Source: Gordionus sp. m RMFG-2023 (taxonomy: Eukaryota > Nematomorpha > Gordioida > Chordodea > Parachordodidae). From it: a DNA stretch of 64,000 bases. Location of the stretch: NCBI RefSeq assembly GCF_954871325.1, contig NC_088776.1:16492052-16556051 (forward strand), in the 5' to 3' direction. Both the position numbers and the translations under genes were made by a program. The stretch's first letter is position 1; each line of letters opens with the position of its first letter. The notes beneath the pieces were generated by a model. It saw only the letters and a list, made by a program, of their open reading frames with translations. It made no database searches and was not told where the DNA came from. Below, piece after piece: positions 58,343-64,000 of the stretch.

Positions 58343-59088
58343 GACATAAAGTTATTATGAAATCGATATCTAGGTTCACGAGTGTGGAAACATATCTCTT
58401 TGATGCTGGATAATTTAGATTATTTTATTAATAAAAAATAACTATTATTTTAAAATTTATCGTGTCCTCTTATAAAAAAAAGAATCGTATTGTAATAAAG
58501 ATAATTCTAGTAATAAATATGTGATTAATAATTTTTTAAATTTATATAAGAATGGTCAGAAGAGTTGAGACACGTGACATTATAAATTAAAGATTGCCCT
58601 AATAACGACTATGATATTGTTAATCAATAAGTTTTATAGCTATGGGTAAACAAATTCAAATATTTTTAGCAGTGAGCAATAATGATAGAAAAAAAGTGCA
58701 GTTAATTTATATATTTTACAATGCATGATTCATTTAGAAAAATATTATTGGACTCCATGCCATTTCTCCTTGGGGACATATAATGAAAATTAAATTATAA
58801 TTGGTTACAAATATTAGATGTTTTTAAGTTTAAATTAAATATTGCTTGATGGCCGTGGTATTGATATCTGCAAGAAATTCTAGGTAATTAAACTATTCAT
58901 CTTATTTTCGTTTCGAAGAAGGAACAGTTAAATAATTGATAAAACAAGGGAAATTTATATTTTTCAAATTCTATCTACTACCATTACAGTACATTAAAAT
59001 GAATTAAAAATATGAGATCAAACGTGTTTATAATTATTTTACATGATACTAAAAGAATATATAATTATTATAAGTTATTTTTCATAAT
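58343..59088. other. Region downstream of PAXBP1, no gene seen
   Basis: AT-rich 3' region. aataaa-type polyadenylation signals are too common here to choose one. Confidence 0.5.
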
Positions 59089-59592
59089 ATGACCACACCA
59101 TTTCGTGATAAAATTGTCGATATCCTCGATCTCGCGACTTTCGTTAACCTTGTTGATATAAAAAATCTGTTATAAATATATTCTTTTAAAAAAGGATCGA
59201 ATTTATTTTGACCAAAAATTGGATTCAATTAGACCCAACGTTAAAAAAAGGAGACAGCACTCACTAAATATTATTTGCTATCTACCTCCCCTTTCCCTTC
59301 CTTTCGCCATGTAAACACCGAATAAGACTCAGAGATTATACTCTTAAAAATGCGATCCTTGGGTTACATTTTATCGTCGATAAAAGCACAAAACGATATT
59401 TTAGCTGATTTTAAAAAATTACAAAGGTTCCGATCCCTGGTTTATAACCCACTAAAAATCTTTAAAATTATAAGAATATATTTAACCTTAAGCAGATCCG
59501 TAAAATTATCCCAATCTACTCTATTTGCGCACTTGGTTGTATTTTTGAAATGTATTTTACTGTTCTCGTTAATGACTGGGTATCCTTTATGA
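59089..59592 (+). CDS. Possible small gene, unknown
   Basis: ATG at 59089 opens MTTPFRDKIVDILDLATFVN. A 43-nt gap with GT...AG ends (from about 59151 to 59193), the size of the short introns next door, then joins in phase to DRIYFDQKLDSIRPNVKKRR and QHSLN. A further open frame at 59350-59592 (MRSLGYILSSIKAQNDILAD, FKKLQRFRS, then hydrophobic segments) could be a later exon. I recognise no domain. Codon content is less AT-rich than the surroundings, which favours coding, but it could be a decayed element. Confidence 0.35.
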
Positions 59593-60303
59593 ATGTGTAT
59601 AATTTAATGAAATTTATATAAGCTTAAAAGAGTTGCGAGTGTTAGGAATACAAAGATTTTTTTTAAATTACAACTAGGATCTTATTTACTTATTTTCATC
59701 TTGAAATAGAGGAAGGCATTTTTTTAGAGCATTCTTTGTATAAATATTTTCATTTTTTGAGATCTTATGACATATTTCTCTGTTCAAATCACTTATAATA
59801 ATACATGACTGACGATATTCATTAAAATGTACACCAAATCAATCAAAAACTGAGGACACTGTTTTAGTTACGGAGAGCATATATTAAAAAAATTTAAAAA
59901 GCGAAATAAAATATCCTACTTCACAATTATTCCAAAATTATTCTCAAGAAAATATGTATTTAGCAGGTCAAATTTAAATAATAAGTATTCTGGACTGGAT
60001 CCTATATAGGTTGCCAAAATGGCGTGCCACGTAATCTCGAACTGATTTGCATTCAACGATGCTTTAAAATGAATCGACAGTCTAACTAGGTATTATTATA
60101 TGTCAATGGCTCCTTCCTAGCTCAATAAAATTATGAATTTTTTCAGCAAATTTAGAAATTTAAATACATTACTAAAATAAGTAACCAATCTCCACAAATT
60201 AAGGAGAAAACTCGTAGTTAAATTCAATGAACTGGGAAGGGGCATTACTAGAAAAACAAAAATTATATAATATTTAATCTGATATTATATATTTTTTTCA
60301 GAG
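59593..60303. other. Intergenic stretch, nothing recognised
   Basis: AT-rich, no clear gene or repeat. Confidence 0.5.
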
Positions 60304-60311
60304 ATAGCTGT

Positions 60312-60723
60312 TAGAGATCTGCAAAGTTAAGCCCGGCCCGAACGGGCCTAATTCTATTTCAAATAATCGGGTTCGAGCCGGGCCTAATATTTTAAAAAAA
60401 ATACAGGCCGGGTCGGGTCAGACTTTGGAAATTTTTATAAAAATATCTAAATTTATCAATTTTATATTGAATTTTTTATGTAAAATAAAAATATTTTATT
60501 TATTGAAACTAAACGCTATATAACATATGTCTTTTATTTTGAGTAATTATAAAAATTAATTTCTATATTTCGGACCGGGTCGTAAATTTTTTTAAAAAAA
60601 ATTTCGGGTTCGGGTTGGACCGGCAAAACTTTTTTAAAAAATTTCGGGTTCGGGCCGGACCGGCAAAACTTTTTTAAAAATTTCGGGCCGGGCTTGAAAA
60701 ATTAGGCCCGATGCAGATCACTA
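60312..60723. mobile_element. gcccgg hAT MITE, 412 bp, young copy
   Basis: Perfect 8-bp target repeat atagctgt at 60304-60311 and 60724-60731. Ends TAGAGATCTGCAAAGTTAAG and TAGTGATCTGCATCGGGCC, in the opposite orientation to the 39.7 kb copy. The interior gives a good family reference. Confidence 0.93.
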
Positions 60724-60954
60724 ATAGCTGTTATAACCTAATTAAAAAATTAATAATATAACTTCGATGTAGTGTAGGTCTTAATATATATCAAATATTT
60801 CGTGATGCTAACAGATATGATCAAATTTTAGGTAAATTCATTTAATTTATTTTATATTCGCGAAAGGCACACTTCATAATTATAAGGTTTATATATCTTA
60901 TCGACAATGTGTTATTTTTTCAACTTAAAATCATTTTTTGAAAGCATTTTTTAA

Positions 60955-61012
60955 ATTTAAAAATCTGATTTTACCGAAAATGTATTATCATGTTTAGAAT
61001 GCATATTTTTTT
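60955..61012. mobile_element. Scrap of the foldback MITE
   Basis: aaaatctgattttaccgaaa and atcatgtttagaatgcat match the inner arm of the 33.6 kb foldback element. Confidence 0.5.
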
Positions 61013-61014
61013 GA

Positions 61015-61200
61015 AAAAAAAATCAGATTCGGGCTGGGTCGTGCCTAATATTTTTTTAAAAAAATCGGGACGGGTCGGGTGGGACCTTAAAAGTTTTTTT
61101 AAATATATCTAAATTTATCAATTTTATGTTAAATTTTTTATGTAAAATAAAAATATTTGATTGTATTTATAGAAACTGTGGACGCCATATAACATATATC
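61015..61200. mobile_element. gcccgg MITE, left piece (split by hAT)
   Basis: Runs from aatcagattcgggctgggtc to gccatataacatatatc, following the 60.3 kb copy up to its middle, where the hAT element begins. The outer left end is missing. Confidence 0.82.
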
Positions 61201-61913
61201 CAGAGTTGTTAAACACTACTTTTAAAAGTAGCGTGCTACCGCTATCGCTACCCATCAAAAAAAAGTAGCGCGTTATTAGCTACTATTCTTTAAAAGTAGC
61301 ATTGGCTACTTTTTATAAAAAAAATTTAAAAATAAATTTTTTTTATTTTTTGCTTATAATGTAAATGTATAGTAAATAATACATAAAAATCAACATTTAT
61401 AAATATTTAAATATGGTTAATTTTGATTATAAAAAATTTAAGTAATAAAAATAACTAATTATGGTAATATTCATTTTTTATTTATTTTGTTGCATTTTAA
61501 TAATAAAATCATTTCAATATTATCCCCAAGTAGAGCAGTGATCAGAAAGTATAAGCTTCGCCTTACTAGATAATCTCTCAACACTAGCACTTGAGGGCAA
61601 GTCAGTATATAATTTTATATACATATTTTTAATATAAGAGTGATTATCAAAAATACTCATTTGAGTTTTTTTAGATTTGTTATAACTAGCCATCTTTGTT
61701 TGGTATAAGACCATTCAACTTATTATATGTCTGGCATCACATTATCCTTTTGAGAGCTAATGCTACAGATCTTCTTTTTAAAGTCCTAGGGTCTAGCCAA
61801 TGGTCTGTGATTCCCAAATAAGCTCTAAAAACATTTGATTAGATCAATTTATAAATATAAATAAATTTTTACCTTTTGTTATGTGTCCAACTATCTGCAG
61901 TGGTACATATAAT

Positions 61914-62253
61914 TAGTGATCTACATCGGGCCTAATTTTTCAAGCCGTCCGGCTAGAAATTTTTATAAAAGTTTTGCCGACCCGGCCCGAAATTATTTTT
62001 GAAAAAATTTATCGGTCTGGCCCGAATTTATTTAAATATAGAAATTAATTTTTATAATTACTCAAAATAAAAGACATAAGTTATATGTCGTTTAGTTTCA
62101 ATAAATAAAATAAAATATTTTTATTTTAGATAAAAAATTCAATATAAAATTGATAAATTTAGAATATATTTAAAAAAATTTCCAAGGTCTGACCTGACCC
62201 GGCATGAACCCGATTATTTTGCTTCGGGCCGGGCCTAACTTTGCAGATCTCTA
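61914..62253. mobile_element. gcccgg MITE nested in the hAT element, 340 bp
   Basis: Ends tagtgatctacatcgggcc and ctttgcagatctcta, flanked by acatataat and acatatat (imperfect 8-bp target repeat). Confidence 0.85.
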
Positions 62254-62284
62254 ACATATATATGATATTTCTGACAACTCTACT

Positions 62285-62560
62285 ATTAGAGCATCACTGG
62301 GAAGACATCCCACAATTAAGCGGGCACTCTACAGCCCTATAAAGAGCGTCCGCAGTGCAGTGAATTGCATTCACTGTTTTCAGTAATTTACACTGCTGTC
62401 AGGGCCCGTTTAATTTAAGAGGACTGAAGGTACTGGTTGTGTATAAGCTAGGATACACTAATTGACAGTAATTTATCCTGCTGTCAGGCGTTTAATTTAA
62501 GAGGACTGACGGTACCTCTTGTGGAAACGCCAGGATCCACTGACTGACAGTAATTTACAT
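62285..62560 (-). mobile_element. LINE 3' end, old copy, nested in the hAT element
   Basis: Matches the 3' region of the LINE-derived units at 21.6 and 23.0 kb: actgggaagacatcccacaa, ggtaccactcgtgg-like repeats present twice, and gccaggatccac. It is diverged and truncated. Confidence 0.8.
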
Positions 62561-63180
62561 AGATTATTGGTAAGAATAGTGAAATAAGAAAATATATAAT
62601 TAATAAATAGTGTGCTTATCTTTTTAGAAAATTTGTTTCAATAGATTAGTGAATTTTTAATGGTGATCATTATTTATAGGTTTTAAAATGATTATGTGAA
62701 TCCATAGTGATTAAATAATTGTAATAAATCAAGTGTATTTGATGGTAAATCTAGAAATAAAATTAAAAATGATTATAAAAAATTTAATTAATTATTCTGT
62801 GAAAATTCGCGTGGTGCATCAATAATCATTAATAGTTTCTTATCATATTAAATATTAATTTTGTAGTTTTCGCAGACGATATTTTTTCCGATAAAATTTG
62901 ACCAGAAAAGACATAAATATATCATCTTGCCATTTCATTAATATCATCGTCTAACTCATTTTAAACTATTTGGATATCCATAGGCAATGACATTTTAAAT
63001 TATTTACACATGATTTAGATAATACAAATTGAAAATATAAATTAAAATTGAAATATATTAAAATTTCTAAATTAAATAATAAATCAAAATAATTATAATT
63101 GATTATGATATTATATTTAAATTTTCATGTTTACAGTTACAATCATTATAATTTTATAAAGTAGTTAAGTAGCGGAGAGC
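62561..63180. other. Inner sequence of the hAT element, no coding seen
   Basis: AT-rich filler between the nested LINE end and the right end of the hAT element. Confidence 0.5.
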
Positions 63181-63255
63181 GCTAAAATATTAAATAATTT
63201 TTAAAAAAGTAGCGTTCTATTAACTATAGCTACCATAAAAGATTTAACAACTCTG

Positions 63256-63413
63256 CATTATCTTCTATTTTGAGTAATTATAAAAATTAATTTCTATATT
63301 TAAATAAATTCGGAGGGTCGATAAATTTTTCCCATGCCAGCAAAACTCTCTAAAAAAAATTCCAGGTTCGGGCCGGGCCTGGCTGGAAAAATTAGGCCCA
63401 ATGCAAATCACTA
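63256..63413. mobile_element. gcccgg MITE, right piece (split by hAT)
   Basis: Resumes with attttgagtaattataaaaa exactly where the left piece stopped relative to the 60.3 kb copy, and ends gggccgggcctggctgg...atgcaaatcacta. Confidence 0.85.
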
Positions 63414-63868
63414 ATCTACCCTATGAATCCAGACAATTTTGCCAACTTTCGAACTTAATCTACTTTATATTAGTTTTTCCATAGGTTTTTTTATATAAAT
63501 TATAAATGACTCAAAGGTTAACGGCAAAATTGCCTACAGTTCATAAGAAAGGATTTTAAACCTGGAATACATTTTTAAAATTTAAGAAAGTTGAAAAAAT
63601 AACACATTGCCAGAAAAAACACATTTGACGCTAACATATAAAATATTAAATTTTAATAATATTTTGTCTGTTATTTGGCATTAAATACTAAAAATAGTTA
63701 GAAAAATTTGAGGCAGCAAAATAGATTTTTTTGGTACAGGAAGATTTGAAAAAGCAACTTATATATATATACTAATCAAAATATTGTCGGAAAATTATTC
63801 CCTATACATTAAATCACTACCTAAATCAAAAATTAAATTATAAATCTTAAGAAAATAATTAAACTGAC
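63414..63868. other. Probable intron sequence before the last exon
   Basis: AT-rich; contains acggcaaaattgcc near 63.52 kb. If the minus-strand exon at the window end is real, this lies in its downstream intron. Confidence 0.4.
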
Positions 63869-64000
63869 CTGTTATAATGCAAGGGGGATAAGGACGAACC
63901 TCTTCCTTTTCGTCTACTGAAGATATATTAGTAGAAGATTTACCTTTAATAACTTTGCCCATGGGCACAGAACCTGACAACCGTTTATTAGTGATATTGG
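63869..64000 (-). CDS. Partial exon of an unidentified minus-strand gene
   Basis: The minus-strand frame NITNKRLSGSVPMGKVIKGK, SSTNISSVDEKEEVRPYPPC, IITG is open to the window end and is followed at 63868 by a good donor (CAG/GTCAGTTT). Base composition is clearly less AT-rich than the flanks, as in the PAXBP1-like exons. I recognise no domain; it is low-complexity, Ser/Lys-rich. The gene would run beyond the window. Confidence 0.5.

Larger units (their letters stand above)
61201..63255 (-). mobile_element. hAT transposon, deleted, carrying nested insertions
   Basis: Ends CAGAGTTGTTAAA and TTTAACAACTCTG are inverted and of hAT type. Just inside the left end is a perfect 16-bp palindrome, ctacttttaaaagtag (61216-61231), in a GTAGC-rich stretch; gtagcg-rich sequence also precedes the right end. 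Minus-strand coding at 61520-61714 is the hAT dimerisation end: KLYTDLPSSASVERLSSKAK and LILSDH. The rest of the transposase is gone. Nested inside are a MITE (61914-62253) and a LINE 3' end (about 62285-62560). The element itself sits inside a gcccgg MITE. Confidence 0.88.

Noticed and set aside
58300-59592. 59.1-59.6 kb as further PAXBP1 exons
   Set aside because: The exon 19 frame ends in a stop, and the downstream residues do not resemble the family C-terminus.

Overview
The window is strongly AT-rich nuclear DNA of a eukaryote, most likely an invertebrate animal. The reasons are a multi-exon gene whose protein follows animal PAXBP1/GCFC from end to end, GT-AG introns, and a crowd of animal-type mobile elements (RTE-like LINEs, hAT, Tc1/mariner-like and integrase-type DNA transposons, Ty3/gypsy fossils, MITEs). 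The species was not identified. All family calls come from reading motifs and recalled family members; no database was searched.

Layout. 1-4.0 kb: a Ty3/gypsy pol cut by the window edge, then repeat-rich non-coding sequence and a gag scrap. 4.4-7.0 kb: an integrase gene of the KRBA2/Ginger type with a minisatellite tail. 7.06-11.29 kb: a LINE split by a 926-bp hAT MITE. 11.3-15.5 kb: an LTR element with both LTRs and a 5-bp target duplication. 15.5-17.4 kb: a second integrase copy, inverted. 17.7-19.9 kb: a multi-exon ZMYM1/hAT-like gene. 20.5-24.3 kb: LINE-derived units, two of them in tandem. 24.5-25.8 kb: an OTU protease gene with the same tail as the integrase element.

26.76-58.34 kb: the one clear host gene, a PAXBP1/GCFC homologue on the + strand. 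I resolve 19 exons and about 929 codons. Several introns are tiny (41-69 nt), while others reach 8.6 kb. The large introns hold a 119-bp satellite array, foldback and hAT MITEs, Tc1-like transposase remains, retroelement scraps, and an RTE-type LINE of full-length size with an 18-bp target duplication and a tRNA-like 5' end.

58.3-64.0 kb: a possible small gene at 59.1-59.6 kb, a nest of hAT elements and MITEs inserted into one another (60.3-63.4 kb), and the edge of a minus-strand exon running off the window end.

Nothing suggests that the mobile genes work with the host gene; they are insertions in and around it. The main results are the PAXBP1 gene model, the tRNA-headed LINE, the integrase/OTU element family, an unassigned transposon protein family present in two copies, and an insertion order readable from target duplications.
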